Below are positions 35,051-44,641 of a stretch of 64,000 bases of DNA, piece after piece (position 1 is the stretch's first letter; each line of letters opens with the position of its first letter). The stretch is from Hyphobacterium sp. CCMP332. GTDB lineage: Bacteria; Pseudomonadota; Alphaproteobacteria; Caulobacterales; Maricaulaceae. A program made the translations under genes and the position numbers. The stretch is from positions 581,001-645,000 of the forward strand of contig NZ_CP058669.1 in the NCBI RefSeq assembly GCF_014323565.1, in the 5' to 3' direction. The notes below the pieces were generated by a model. That model had not been told where the DNA came from. It saw nothing but the letters and a program-made list of their open reading frames with translations, and searched no databases.

Positions 35051-37139
35051 AGCGCTGAAAATGCAGCCGCAGCCAGAGCGAACGTCCTTCACCCGGCAAG
35101 CGGGTGCCGGCTGCCACATCGGATCCGGCATTACGATTATAACCGGCCAGGTGGCGTTCATAGCGATGATCGAGGAGATTGCTCACGCCTGCCAGAAGCG
35201 TTGCACCTTCGCGGATCTGCCAATCGCCTGACACGCCGAAAATGACATAGCCTTCAGTGCTGGCTTCGCTATTTGTGACAGAGACGTCGTCCTGTTCGGC
35301 GACGGCGAGCGTTTCCAGACCAGCAGACCAGTTCACCGCCTCCCGTGTAAGCGCCATGCGCAGGCTGGTCGGGGCAATACGATAGAGATTGTCGTCAATA
35401 TCGCGGCGTTCCCCGCGGACATAGCTGAACACACCCTCCAACCGCCAGTTCTGATCAATGGCGTAACCGAAGTCGAAATCCAGCCCGTAAAGGCGGGCGT
35501 CGACATTGGCAAAGCGCAGGGGCGTGGGATCGCCATTCATGTTCGAAACCATCTCGACCGGGGTGTCGATCACACCTGGTGTCGCGTCAAACGGGACGCC
35601 CTGGATGTAGTCATCGACGTGCCGCACGAAGGCGGTCGGTCGAAAATAGGCCCCATCCCGGCTCCAGTCGAAACCCGCTTCAACAATGTAGGCAATTTCC
35701 GGGTTCAGATTGAGATCGCCGACATAGGTGTTGCCGTCTGCCAGCCCGCCAGAGGCCGGGGTCGGCAGCCAGGCGAACCGCTCCACATAGCCGGCAACGC
35801 GCGTTTTTCGCGCCAGCGTTATTCGCCAGGTCACGTTTCCTTCCTGGCGCCAGAACCTTGCGGCAAGATCCAGCGTCTGATCGTCAATATCGCGGTCAGA
35901 TGCGTTGAAGGCATTGGCCAGCATTCCAGGCATGGCCGGGACCATCGGGCCGGTCCGGGCGAGTCCGGCATTGGCATTGTGGAGATCGGTTCTGAGGCCC
36001 AGTTCGGCATCCCATCCCGACACCTCGCCACGCCATTCTACAAATGCGCCGGTGCGCTGCATCTCGACGGCGGGAAAGCTGTCGAGAAAAAAGCCCGCTG
36101 CATTGGGATTGGTGATCCGGGTCGCATGATCATCGTCCTGATGGTCAATACCAAAGCGCCATTCAGCAGCGGCTTGCGGCCAGACAGCGTCCAGAGACAG
36201 CGTGCGGCTTTCGCTGTTGGCGTAGGTTTCGCGCTGCTGCATGGCAGGCGGCGCGGGCCGGAGATCGAAATTGTTCATGGCGTGATCGACGGCCGTATAT
36301 CCAGCCTCGAGGCGCAGCGTCATGTCACCCGCCGGAAAAGCATAAAAGCTCCGTGCGAAATCGGTATTGAAATAACGGATATCCATCGCGAAGGGAGGGT
36401 TGCCTGTGGCGCCGGTTTCCTGCCGCCGCAGATCAAGGCCGAATTCGTGTCCGTTGGACTGCCAGCCCAACCCGGCACCATAGACGGTGCGCTGGTGCTC
36501 GCTACCGCCAATTGTACCGCCGGGATAATCCACATCATTGCCCTCCTCATTCGAGAACAGAATGTGCATCCGCCATGTGTCGCTGGATGTGCCGATAATG
36601 CCGCCAGCAGAATGGGATGCGTCCGCCGAGCGGCCGCCAGCGGTCAGATCATAGCGCAGCCGGAAAGCCTCATCGGCAGAGGCAAAATCAACCCGTTTCA
36701 GGACGGCATTGACCCCGCCGGCGAGCCCGGGACCATCCGAGACCGGTGAAATACCGCGGTCGACTTCGATCGCAGCCAGCAAAGGGGCAGGCGCATAGTG
36801 AAGCGGCGGGTCCATCAGGTTGGGACCGCCAGAGGCAAAATTCTGCCCGTCGATGCGAATATTCAGCCGAGATCCGAAGAGGCCGCGATACTGGACCTGG
36901 CCGGACAGGGCACCGTTTCCAATAAGGGCCGCTCCGGGCAAACGGGCCGCGAGCGCGGCCGCGTCCGGACCGGTATCCGGCTCCATATTGGGCTCGATTG
37001 CGTCCACCTCCGTCGGCGTCCGGATGCCGGTGACGGTTATGACATCCTGCAAGGCTGTGTCGTGGTTCTGGGCAAAGGCAGGTGTGAGAAAAGCAGACAG
37101 GGCCAGCGCGCTGACGCTGGCAAGGTGAATTGAAGACAT
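35049..37139 (-). CDS. TonB-dependent outer-membrane receptor, possibly for copper
   Basis: 696 residues. Signal peptide ending PAFAQ, then a TonB-box-like VITVTGIRTPTEVD. A plug domain (about 40-160) with GQVQYRGLFGSRLNIRIDGQ is followed by a 22-strand barrel ending LWLRLHFQR (terminal aromatic/Arg). The start at 37139 has GGAG 6 bases upstream. A DUF2946-like gene sits immediately upstream on the same strand, an arrangement seen with OprC/NosA-type copper receptors; Met-rich segments (MVPAMPGMLANAF, FAMDIRYF) are compatible. Ligand not proven. Confidence 0.9.
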   Translation of the reverse strand: MSSIHLASVSALALSAFLTPAFAQNHDTALQDVITVTGIRTPTEVDAIEPNMEPDTGPDAAALAARLPGAALIGNGALSGQVQYRGLFGSRLNIRIDGQNFASGGPNLMDPPLHYAPAPLLAAIEVDRGISPVSDGPGLAGGVNAVLKRVDFASADEAFRLRYDLTAGGRSADASHSAGGIIGTSSDTWRMHILFSNEEGNDVDYPGGTIGGSEHQRTVYGAGLGWQSNGHEFGLDLRRQETGATGNPPFAMDIRYFNTDFARSFYAFPAGDMTLRLEAGYTAVDHAMNNFDLRPAPPAMQQRETYANSESRTLSLDAVWPQAAAEWRFGIDHQDDDHATRITNPNAAGFFLDSFPAVEMQRTGAFVEWRGEVSGWDAELGLRTDLHNANAGLARTGPMVPAMPGMLANAFNASDRDIDDQTLDLAARFWRQEGNVTWRITLARKTRVAGYVERFAWLPTPASGGLADGNTYVGDLNLNPEIAYIVEAGFDWSRDGAYFRPTAFVRHVDDYIQGVPFDATPGVIDTPVEMVSNMNGDPTPLRFANVDARLYGLDFDFGYAIDQNWRLEGVFSYVRGERRDIDDNLYRIAPTSLRMALTREAVNWSAGLETLAVAEQDDVSVTNSEASTEGYVIFGVSGDWQIREGATLLAGVSNLLDHRYERHLAGYNRNAGSDVAAGTRLPGEGRSLWLRLHFQR

Positions 37140-37211
37140 GGATAGCTCCGCAATAGCGCGCACGGCCTCATCGGGCCGGCGTGCCGAAATCAGATTTTGG
37201 TCGGGAAAGGC

Positions 37212-37610
37212 TTAGATAGAGGCGCGTAAACCGGCCGGCGGAGCTCTCGCTTGCGGATTCAGACGCGCTGTCGTGACAATCGTATCGGTTCTGGCCGGGT
37301 ATTGCGGCGCGTGAAAAGTGGAGGGGGCGGCAAGTGACCCGAGCGGTGTCGCATACAGCGCCGCCATTTGCGTCACGCTGAAGGGGCAATCCTGAGCCGC
37401 TACCGGGTCGGGGCGGTCATCAGCCGTCAGATCAATTTCGATGACGTGCCGTTCGATGGCGGAACACACCACGACCGATATGCGTCCGTCCTCGCCAAAC
37501 ACCGGCATATAGCCAGCGGGCAGGGCGGCGCGCGTCCCCATTGCCATGAAGGCAAGGGACATGAATAGCGCCGCCAGAGGTGCCCGAGAAGAAGACATGC
37601 GTCTCAACAT
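37212..37610 (-). CDS. DUF2946-like small exported protein next to TonB receptor
   Basis: 132 residues from the ATG at 37610. The N-terminal hydrophobic segment LAALFMSLAFMAMGTRAALP is a signal or anchor, followed by GYMPVF and two Cys (VVVCSA and QDCPFS). The pattern signal, GYMP, late Cys-Pro-Phe resembles DUF2946, commonly adjacent to copper-related TonB receptors. An alternative ATG lies at 37628. Family assignment is moderate. Function inferred from linkage only. Confidence 0.7.
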   Translation of the reverse strand: MLRRMSSSRAPLAALFMSLAFMAMGTRAALPAGYMPVFGEDGRISVVVCSAIERHVIEIDLTADDRPDPVAAQDCPFSVTQMAALYATPLGSLAAPSTFHAPQYPARTDTIVTTARLNPQARAPPAGLRASI

Positions 37611-37703
37611 GATTTCCGGGTAGGTCATTTGGGATGTCGGGACAATGCGACACTTGGGCAGCTTTGCAGTTGGCAGGCGCGCCATTCTGGCTAGGTTTCT
37701 TCC

Positions 37704-38312
37704 ATGCCCCACCGCGCCATTCATGCCCGTTTTATCGACACCGCCCGCGAGCTCGGCCCGGAGCTCACCGCCGCAATCGAGCGTGCGGGTCCGATCGAAT
37801 TGTCATCCCGAGCTGACCTGCCCTTTGCCGACTATCTCTGCCGCGCCATCACCGGCCAGCAATTATCGGTGAAGGCAGCCAAGACCATCTGGGGCCGGGT
37901 GGAAGACAGCGCCGCCGGCAAACCGCTCGCCGAGCATTTCTGTGAGGCGAATACCGATCTGCTCCGCTCCTGCGGCCTGTCTGGGGCCAAGACAAAAACC
38001 GTCTGCGCGATTGCCGACCTCGCCCGGCGCGGCGAGCTGAAAGACGATCACCTGCGCGAAATGAGCGCCGCGGATCGCACCACCCACATCACCGCCATCT
38101 GGGGCGTGGGACAGTGGACGGCAGACATGATGAACATGTTCTACTTCGGTGAGCCCGATATCTGGCCGGAAGGCGATGTCGCCGCGCGCAAAGCCCTCGA
38201 ACGCCTGACCAGCCCGCGCCGCAAGACCCTCCGCACGGCGGCGCGCTTTGCGCCGCACCGGTCATATCTCGCGCTCTATATGTGGCGTCATGCCGATGCC
38301 CCGCCGGTCTAG
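37704..38312 (+). CDS. DNA-3-methyladenine glycosylase II-like (HhH-GPD)
   Basis: 202 residues. HhH-GPD core: FADYLCRAITGQQLSVKAA, the helix-hairpin-helix IWGVGQWTADMMNMFYF with the catalytic Asp (WTAD), and GEPDIWPEGDVAARKA. It lacks an iron-sulfur cluster and the large AlkA N-terminal domain, similar to compact alkylbase glycosylases. It excises alkylated purines for base-excision repair. Divergent from the DUF2946/TonB pair. Confidence 0.9.
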   Translation: MPHRAIHARFIDTARELGPELTAAIERAGPIELSSRADLPFADYLCRAITGQQLSVKAAKTIWGRVEDSAAGKPLAEHFCEANTDLLRSCGLSGAKTKTVCAIADLARRGELKDDHLREMSAADRTTHITAIWGVGQWTADMMNMFYFGEPDIWPEGDVAARKALERLTSPRRKTLRTAARFAPHRSYLALYMWRHADAPPV

Positions 38313-38355
38313 ATTTCCGTCACAATCCTGACGCGATGTGTGGTAGGCTGAGAAT

Positions 38356-38850
38356 ATGAAGACCTCTGCCGCAATCCTCGCTTTGGTCATGGGCGCTGCG
38401 CCGTCCTGGGCGTGCTCACCGATGTACGGCACAACGGAAGGCGAAATTTTCCACTGGAGCGTCATTTTTGATGGCACTGTGGCAATAGTCGCTGATCAAA
38501 TTCCGAGAGACAGGAGCTTGCTCGACTGGGGTAGAACCGACAGCTCCGGATCTATTTATTTCACCGATGACGCCTCGGAAGCTTACGGCTGCCGCGTCAG
38601 CTATTTCGTCAATGAACGATTTCGCGGCATCGCCCGGCCAATAGTGGACGTCGTTTACGTATTCGATGGCTCGGCGGTCAATTGTATGGAGTTCAGGCAG
38701 GTTGGTGATCACGATCTGGTATTGGCCATGGTCGACAATGAAGGGCAAATCTATCAACCAGAAACGGGAAATTGCTATCTGCCGATATTCGGAGCCGACG
38801 AACTCCGCGCCACCGCGCGCCGCCTGCGAACAGAAATGCTGATCTGGTGA
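38356..38850 (+). CDS. Secreted Cys-containing protein, possibly NTR/TIMP-like
   Basis: 164 residues with a signal peptide cleaved at SWA-C, so Cys is the first mature residue. Four Cys in total (ACSPM, GCRVS, VNCMEF, GNCYLP) and an OB-like pattern (VIFDGTVAIVADQ ... VDVVYVFDG) recall netrin/TIMP-type folds, but the match is weak. It shares a RSLLDW motif and overall order with the next gene and overlaps it by GTGA. The two look like diverged tandem duplicates. Confidence 0.7.
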   Translation: MKTSAAILALVMGAAPSWACSPMYGTTEGEIFHWSVIFDGTVAIVADQIPRDRSLLDWGRTDSSGSIYFTDDASEAYGCRVSYFVNERFRGIARPIVDVVYVFDGSAVNCMEFRQVGDHDLVLAMVDNEGQIYQPETGNCYLPIFGADELRATARRLRTEMLIW

Positions 38851-39419
38851 GACGTCTGGCGGCGAAATATCTCATGCTGATGTTGGTTTCCAGCATTGCC
38901 ACGCCCGGCGCTCTCGCAACATCTGGCGAAGAATCCGTCGAGTGGATTCTCCAGCACGATGCCATCGTCGAAGGCATGATTGTGGACCGAACCTATATCG
39001 AGCCACGGCGCAGCCTGCTCGATTGGGCGATTGTCAATGATCAGCCAAACGGGGCACGGCATCGCGCTGAGGAGCCCTTCAGGGGGTGCCGGCTTGGCGT
39101 TCGCGTCACCGATGTCCTGATGGGCGAGACGCCGGACATCATCGAAATTGATCTGTGGTGGGTTCCTCAAAACAAATGCTTGAGTGGCAGCGGATATTCG
39201 GGCGAAGGGCTGGATATTGGCTCGAACCACTTGTTTCTGATCTATCAGATCGATCTTAATCGGTGGGTTCCGGATTCATTGATGGTGCCCTACGACGATC
39301 CGAGGATGAACGAATGGGTTCGCGAGGTGTTGCGACAGGTAAGCGGCGACCGCACCCGAAGACTCTTTCCCCAACCGTCTCTGGGAGAATCGGAGGGCCA
39401 GCCACCGTCCATTCGGTAG
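38847..39419 (+). CDS. Secreted protein, paralog of the preceding gene
   Basis: 190 residues from a GTG start at 38847 that overlaps the preceding TGA (GTGA), giving a good signal peptide (LMLMLVSSIATPGALA). An upstream in-frame ATG at 38772 would bury the signal sequence. It has RRSLLDWAIVND and GCRLGVRVTDVLMGETPD, matching RSLLDW and GCRVSYF in the first protein, and further segments line up (IIEIDLWWVP with IVDVVYVFDG). Likely a tandem duplicate. Function unknown. Confidence 0.7.
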   Translation: MRRLAAKYLMLMLVSSIATPGALATSGEESVEWILQHDAIVEGMIVDRTYIEPRRSLLDWAIVNDQPNGARHRAEEPFRGCRLGVRVTDVLMGETPDIIEIDLWWVPQNKCLSGSGYSGEGLDIGSNHLFLIYQIDLNRWVPDSLMVPYDDPRMNEWVREVLRQVSGDRTRRLFPQPSLGESEGQPPSIR

Positions 39420-39580
39420 CATTTTTCGCCGGGCGATACGCCAGCACGACCTCCTTCTGCGGACTACAAGCAAGTTGACGCCCGCGCGAACTAGACCGGG
39501 TCGATCTTCCACCCTAGTTTCCAGTCCAGATAAACACTGTTTACCCCGGCCATGATCCGGGGAGGGGATCGGGAGCCTTC

Positions 39581-40552
39581 ATGTCCAACGCATCTGATAT
39601 CGCGCCAAACCTGCGCGTGCCGGTGATCGGCGCGCCACTTTTCATCATTTCCAACCCGAAACTGGTCATTGCCCAGTGCAAGGCGGGCATTGTCGGCTCC
39701 TTCCCGGCGCTGAATGCGCGCCCGCAAAGCCAGCTGGATGAATGGCTGGACGAGATCACCTCCGAACTGGACAGCTATAACAGGGCCAATCCCGACAATC
39801 CGGCTGCGCCTTATGCGGTGAACCAGATCGTCCACCGCTCCAATGACCGCCTCGAAGCGGATCTGGAAACCTGCGCCAAATACAAGGTGCCGCTGGTGAT
39901 TACCTCGCTGGGTGCGCGTGTCGAGCTGAACGAGGCCGTGCACAGCTGGGGCGGCAAGACGATGCACGACATTATCAACGTGACCTTCGCGAAGAAGGCT
40001 CTGGAGAAAGGCGCTGACGGCCTCATCGCCGTGTGCGCAGGCGCGGGCGGGCATGCCGGCGTGAAATCGCCCTTCGCGCTGATCCAGGAAATCCGCGAAT
40101 TCTTCGACGGCCCGCTGGCGCTGTCCGGCTCCATTGCGAACGGGGCCGCCGTTCTGGCTGCAGAAGCCATGGGCGCGGACTTTGGCTATATCGGCTCGGC
40201 CTTTATCGCGACAGAGGAGGCCCGCGCCTCCGAGGATTACAAACGCGCGATTGTCGACGGCGAATCCGATGACATCGTCTATTCCAGTCTGTTTACGGGC
40301 GTGCACGGCAATTATCTCAAGGGCTCCATCCGCAGTGCCGGGCTCGACCCGGACAATCTGCCGGAAAGCGATCCGTCCGCCATGAATTTCGGCTCCGATT
40401 CGGCCAAGGCCTGGAAAGATATCTGGGGGTCAGGGCAGGGCATTGGCGCGGTCAAGGAAATCGCCCCCGCCAGCGTCTATATCGACCGCCTGGCCGCGGA
40501 ATACGAAGCCGCAAAACGGCGCATTTGCGGGCAGTTGCGCTGGTCATTATGA
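39581..40552 (+). CDS. Nitronate monooxygenase (2-nitropropane dioxygenase family)
   Basis: 323 residues, FMN TIM barrel. PVIGAPLFIISNPKL at the N-terminus, GADGLIAVCAGAGGHAG (phosphate-binding and active-site region) and GADFGYIGSAFIATEE are family signatures. It oxidises alkyl nitronates using FMN and O2. It belongs to the class without long N-terminal extensions. Flanked by an unrelated Rho-N protein gene. Confidence 0.92.
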   Translation: MSNASDIAPNLRVPVIGAPLFIISNPKLVIAQCKAGIVGSFPALNARPQSQLDEWLDEITSELDSYNRANPDNPAAPYAVNQIVHRSNDRLEADLETCAKYKVPLVITSLGARVELNEAVHSWGGKTMHDIINVTFAKKALEKGADGLIAVCAGAGGHAGVKSPFALIQEIREFFDGPLALSGSIANGAAVLAAEAMGADFGYIGSAFIATEEARASEDYKRAIVDGESDDIVYSSLFTGVHGNYLKGSIRSAGLDPDNLPESDPSAMNFGSDSAKAWKDIWGSGQGIGAVKEIAPASVYIDRLAAEYEAAKRRICGQLRWSL

Positions 40553-40611
40553 TCTGACCTGTATGTCGAGACCGGACCCCCTCGGGCTTCGGTGAGCAAT
40601 GGAGGACGGTT

Positions 40612-40866
40612 ATGCCCAATCCAAGCATCAAGAATGAGGACGTCTATCAGGCCCTGAGAAAAGACGGGGCGAGCAAGGAGAAGGCCGCGCGTATTGCCAA
40701 CGCGGAGGCCAATGACCACCAGCATCCAGGCAAGAAGGGCGGAAAGGCCGCACGCTATGAGGACTGGTCAAGGGATGAGTTATACGAACGCGCCCGGGAA
40801 ATCGGTATCGACGGTCGCTCGGAAATGAACAAGGAAGAGTTGATCGCGGCCCTGCGCAATCACTGA
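40612..40866 (+). CDS. Small Rho-N domain protein
   Basis: 84 residues. The N-terminal half (SIKNEDVYQALRKDGASKEK, AARIANAEAN) is a lysine-rich conserved segment seen in small DUF7218-type proteins. The C-terminal half (WSRDELYERAREIGIDGRSE, MNKEELIAAL) is a SAP/Rho-N-like helix-extended-helix nucleic acid-binding fold. It probably binds DNA or RNA. Role unknown. Confidence 0.8.
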   Translation: MPNPSIKNEDVYQALRKDGASKEKAARIANAEANDHQHPGKKGGKAARYEDWSRDELYERAREIGIDGRSEMNKEELIAALRNH

Positions 40867-40966
40867 CGGCACAGGCTGCAGCTAGATGCTCGGCAGCGAG
40901 CCGGACTTCAATTACGGCAGACCGAGATACTTTGTAATCGACTGCGCAATGCACTGTTCGGTTAGC

Positions 40967-41455
40967 CTAGAGCCATCGCTCAAGGCTTATTTTTACGAAA
41001 TTGAGGGCCGAAACCAGCACAATCAGGAAAATGGTGGCTGTATAGAAGGCCGTGTCGATAATACCGGCAGCAATCCCGATGGCATTCAGGAATGCAATGC
41101 CGGTAAGTCCCCAGGTGATCAGATTGAACATCAAGCCGGTGGACTTTTTCTGTTCGCTGGTCAGCTGTGATTGATGGCGAGCGCCCTCATACGAAAGGGC
41201 CAAACCAGTGACCGCACCCATGCCAGCGGACATACGCAGGGCCAAAGTCACCTCGAACTCCGCGGCTGTCAGCACAAGCGGTATAAGCGAAATCACGATC
41301 GTCATGACGCTCGTGTGCAGAATGGACCGGGCCCGCAATGCCGATACAGGATCGAGACGACCGTCACGCTGGGCTAATGCAATAAATAGCGCCATGAAGC
41401 CTGCAAAAACGGCTCCGATCTGACTTAACCCGATCAGCAGACTTTCATGGGGCAT
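40967..41455 (-). CDS. Four-helix membrane protein, unknown
   Basis: 162 residues with four hydrophobic segments (about 7-26, 48-66, 76-90 and 110-152) and short polar loops. No recognised motif. The start ATG at 41455 follows a GC-rich spacer. Function unassigned; a channel or sensor role would be guesswork. Confidence 0.7.
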   Translation of the reverse strand: MPHESLLIGLSQIGAVFAGFMALFIALAQRDGRLDPVSALRARSILHTSVMTIVISLIPLVLTAAEFEVTLALRMSAGMGAVTGLALSYEGARHQSQLTSEQKKSTGLMFNLITWGLTGIAFLNAIGIAAGIIDTAFYTATIFLIVLVSALNFVKISLERWL

Positions 41456-41508
41456 GGCGCGGCTCCGTATTTCGAAACCGCAGTTTAATCTGCCCGGCGA
41501 TGAAATGC

Positions 41509-42627
41509 CTAGATGCTGGTCAGCCAGTCCGGCTTCACATAGGGCAGACCCAGATCTTTCGCGACCGGCTCATAGGCCACTTCGCCATGGGCGACGTTGA
41601 GCCCGCGCGCCAGATGCGGGTCATCATTCAGCGCTTTCTTCGCGCCTTTATTGGCCAGCGCCACCATGAAGGGCAGGGTGGCATTGGTCAGGCCGAGCGT
41701 TGACGTACGCGCCACGGCGCCGGGCATGTTGGCGACGCAATAATGCACCACACCATCGACGACATAGATGGGATCATCGTGCGTCGTGGCATTTGAAGTT
41801 TCAAAACAGCCGCCCTGATCAATCGCGATATCGACCAGCACCGCGCCATCCTTCATGCCGCCAAGCATCTCCCGCGTGACCAGCTTGGGCGCGGCCGCGC
41901 CCGGAATCAGCACGGCGCCGATCACGAGATCCGCATCCATACAGGCCGCTTCGACGGCCGCCGTGGTCGAGAAGGCGGTTTTGACCATGCCGCCAAACTG
42001 GGTGTCGAGCTCGGCCAGACGCTTCATCGAACGGTCAAAAATGGTGACATCTGCCCGCGCCCCCACAGCCATCTCGGCCGCATGAGTGCCGGCAACGCCG
42101 CCGCCGAGAATGACGACTTTGGCCGGGGTCACGCCCGGAATGCCGCCCAGCAGAATGCCGCGGCCACCCTGACGCATTTCAAGGCAATGCGCGCCGACCT
42201 GAACCGACATGCGTCCGGCAACTTCCGACATCGGCTTCAAGAGCGGCAGACGGTTGTCGGCATCGGTGACGGTTTCATAGGCAATCGCGATACAGCCGGA
42301 TTTGCGCAGACCTTCGGTCTGGACGGGGTCCGGTGCCAGATGCAGATAGGTGAAAAGGACGTGATCTTTGGTCAACATGGCCGTTTCAGACGGCTGCGGT
42401 TCCTTGACCTTCACGATCATGTCCGCAGCACCAAATACGGCAGCGGCATCCGGCAGGATTTTCGCACCGGCGGCTTTATACATCTCGTCGGTAAAGCCGA
42501 TATTGGCGCCGGCATTGGTTTCCACGACCACTTCGTGGCCCGCACCCACCAGTTCCGCCGCGCCATTTGGCGTCAGGCCGACGCGGTTTTCACGAACCTT
42601 GATTTCCCTGGGTGCACCAATCCGCAT
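41509..42627 (-). CDS. ald: Alanine dehydrogenase
   Basis: 372 residues. Starts MRIGAPREIKVRENRVGLTP as in Ald and related transhydrogenase folds. The Rossmann loop GGGVAGTHAAEMAVG is at about residue 170. It interconverts alanine and pyruvate plus ammonia with NAD+. The ATG at 42627 has GGGAG 8 bases upstream. The frame is open further up but that part has no family match. No adjacent Lrp-type regulator is seen. Confidence 0.95.
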   Translation of the reverse strand: MRIGAPREIKVRENRVGLTPNGAAELVGAGHEVVVETNAGANIGFTDEMYKAAGAKILPDAAAVFGAADMIVKVKEPQPSETAMLTKDHVLFTYLHLAPDPVQTEGLRKSGCIAIAYETVTDADNRLPLLKPMSEVAGRMSVQVGAHCLEMRQGGRGILLGGIPGVTPAKVVILGGGVAGTHAAEMAVGARADVTIFDRSMKRLAELDTQFGGMVKTAFSTTAAVEAACMDADLVIGAVLIPGAAAPKLVTREMLGGMKDGAVLVDIAIDQGGCFETSNATTHDDPIYVVDGVVHYCVANMPGAVARTSTLGLTNATLPFMVALANKGAKKALNDDPHLARGLNVAHGEVAYEPVAKDLGLPYVKPDWLTSI

Positions 42628-42766
42628 CAAACCAACTCCCGATAAATTCCGCACCATCTGGCGGTTGTTTTTGAATTTCGCGCCCTCATACATGCCAAAT
42701 CCGGCCGTGACCATGCCCGACATGCGTCACTTGCAATAATGTGATCGTCTGACTAGGGAAACGCCG

Positions 42767-43228
42767 ATGAGCGATACACGATACGAAAAACTGGAAATGC
42801 TGGGCGCTGACAGCCCGGTGGCCGCCTCCCCGGAAGAGGCGCAGCTGGAGCGCGTCGAAAATCCGTGCGACGCGGATTATCTCATCCGCTTCACCTGCCC
42901 GGAATTTACCTCGCTCTGCCCGGTCACCGGACAGCCGGACTTTGCCCACATCGTCATCGACTATGTGCCGGAAAAATGGATCGTCGAATCAAAGTCGCTG
43001 AAACTCTATCTGACGGCCTTCCGCAATCACGGCGCTTTCCACGAAGCCTGCACGACCATGATCGCCCAGCGCCTCGTAAAGGAGCTGTCGCCAAAGTGGC
43101 TGCGCATCGGTGGATACTGGTATCCGCGCGGCGGCATCCCGATCGACATTTTCTTCCAGACCGGCGAGCCACCCAAAGGGGTCTGGGTGCCCGATCAGGG
43201 CGTCGCGCCCTATCGCGGCCGCGGCTAG
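42767..43228 (+). CDS. queF: NADPH-dependent 7-cyano-7-deazaguanine reductase (QueF type I)
   Basis: 153 residues, the single-domain class. The QueF motif [20 protein letters not shown] and the catalytic Cys in [15 protein letters not shown] are present. It reduces preQ0 to preQ1 in queuosine synthesis. Stops share CTAG with the convergent nitroreductase gene. No other que genes are in the window. Confidence 0.97.
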   Translation: MSDTRYEKLEMLGADSPVAASPEEAQLERVENPCDADYLIRFTCPEFTSLCPVTGQPDFAHIVIDYVPEKWIVESKSLKLYLTAFRNHGAFHEACTTMIAQRLVKELSPKWLRIGGYWYPRGGIPIDIFFQTGEPPKGVWVPDQGVAPYRGRG

Positions 43229-43860
43229 CCTTTCCAGACGCCGATCCCGGCTTCCGGGCGGATGCGCTCTACCGGTTGATCTTCTGTTGATCCGATAAAG
43301 ATGAAGCCGGCCACACGTTCGCCGGAGCGCAGGCCGAGCGCATCCTTGGCGAAGGGATGATAGGCGTACCACTCGGTCAGCCACTGGCTGGCATAACCCA
43401 TGGCCTGCGCGCCGATCAGCAGGTTCTGGCAGGCAGCCCCCGCGGACAGAATTTGCTCCCATTCGGGAATGGCGTGCTTTTCCAGAACATGAGAGATCAC
43501 CCCGATGACCAGCGGTGCACGGGTGAAACGGTTCAGCTCCAGTTCCATGCGCTTGTCGTCTGTCTCGTTCTCGCTCGACCAGATTTTTGCCAGAATCTGT
43601 CCGAAGTTCGCGCGTTCTTCGCCCTGGAACAGAATGAATCGCCAGGGGGCCATCTTGCCGTGATCCGGAACACGCTGGGCTATGCTCAACAGCGTATCGA
43701 TTTCCTCCGGCGAGGGACCGGGCTCTGTCATGGCCGCCGCTGCTGTCGAGCGCCGCCGGGCCAGCAATTCAAGCGTCGCCGCATTCTTGTGGTGCGGCGC
43801 CAGCCGTTCACCCTGTTCAGGGAATTCGGGCAGATTATCCGGTGTTTGCGCTTTGCTCAT
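43225..43860 (-). CDS. Nitroreductase-family protein (YdjA-like)
   Basis: 211 residues. [20 protein letters not shown] and [13 protein letters not shown] with [15 protein letters not shown] are typical of the FMN-dependent nitroreductase fold, most like the short YdjA-type subclass. It would reduce nitro-compounds or act on quinones with NAD(P)H. ATG at 43860 has AGGA at suitable spacing; other in-frame starts up to 43983 lack one. Divergent from the TetR gene. Confidence 0.88.
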   Translation of the reverse strand: MSKAQTPDNLPEFPEQGERLAPHHKNAATLELLARRRSTAAAAMTEPGPSPEEIDTLLSIAQRVPDHGKMAPWRFILFQGEERANFGQILAKIWSSENETDDKRMELELNRFTRAPLVIGVISHVLEKHAIPEWEQILSAGAACQNLLIGAQAMGYASQWLTEWYAYHPFAKDALGLRSGERVAGFIFIGSTEDQPVERIRPEAGIGVWKG

Positions 43861-43964
43861 CGAGCCCATCCTGTTGCAGAATTTTGACGTTTCACGAATT
43901 GCGACCTTATATGGGGTGAATAGGCGGCGCCAGAACCGCATTCGGGGAAGCTCTTGGAAAACAC

Positions 43965-44600
43965 ATGAACGCTGAAGTCTCAATCGACGATCTCACGCCG
44001 GCCGAACGCCGGCGCCTGAAAGTCCGCGATGCCATCATTGAAGCGGCTGAAGACCTGTTCACCAAGGAAGGCGAGCAGGGCATCTCCATGCGGCGCCTCG
44101 CCGAGGCGATCGATTATTCGCCCGCGGCCATCTACAAATATTTCGATTCCAAACAGGCGCTTTTTTCCGAGATGCGCGAATTGTTCTTCGAGCGCCTGAT
44201 CAAGCGCATGAATGATGCGGCGGATGCAGGCGGCAATGAACATATCCTCTGCGCGCGCTGTGGTCGCGCCTACATCGAAACCGCGATGGAAGAGCCGCGC
44301 CACTATGTGATGGCATTTTCTTTCTTCAAGAAAGACGAGGTTCCGGACGAATCAAGCTTTGCCTTTCATGCAGAAAAGCAGCTTTGCGACATGATCCGGG
44401 CGGGCATCGAGAATGGCACGTTCCGGGATATGGATCCGCTGGTCGCGTCCAAAAGTGTCTGGGCCAGCGTCCATGGGCTGGCGGTCTTGATGGCGTCAAT
44501 TGATGACTTTCCACAGGGCATGCCGGGCTCGGAGCATGTCTCGCGGGATGCGGTCATTGATTTTCATACGGACATGATCATCCGCGGGCTGGATGCCTGA
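43965..44600 (+). CDS. TetR/AcrR-family regulator of an RND pump
   Basis: 211 residues. HTH: GISMRRLAEAIDYSPAAIYKYF in the N-terminal domain (split: GISMRRLAEAIDYS, PAAIYKYF). The C-terminal ligand-binding domain is helical with a WHG-like segment. It lies directly upstream of the adaptor/pump operon. A perfect inverted repeat (44619-44641) between the genes is its likely operator. Ligand unknown; probably an exported toxic compound. Confidence 0.93.
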   Translation: MNAEVSIDDLTPAERRRLKVRDAIIEAAEDLFTKEGEQGISMRRLAEAIDYSPAAIYKYFDSKQALFSEMRELFFERLIKRMNDAADAGGNEHILCARCGRAYIETAMEEPRHYVMAFSFFKKDEVPDESSFAFHAEKQLCDMIRAGIENGTFRDMDPLVASKSVWASVHGLAVLMASIDDFPQGMPGSEHVSRDAVIDFHTDMIIRGLDA

Positions 44601-44618
44601 CGCATAGCTCGATTGCAA

Positions 44619-44641
44619 AAAAGTGAACACCGTTCACTTTT
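44619..44641. promoter_or_regulatory. TetR-type operator and promoter of the RND operon
   Basis: Half-sites AAAAGTGAAC (44619-44628) and GTTCACTTTT (44632-44641) are perfect inverted repeats with a 3-base spacer. A TATAAT (-10) lies at 44651-44656, so a bound repressor would cover the -35 region. This fits control of the adaptor/pump genes by the TetR gene just upstream. Confidence 0.8.

Noticed and set aside
35619..36749. 376-codon open frame antisense to the TonB receptor
   Set aside because: Complete overlap with a recognisable receptor and no own motifs.
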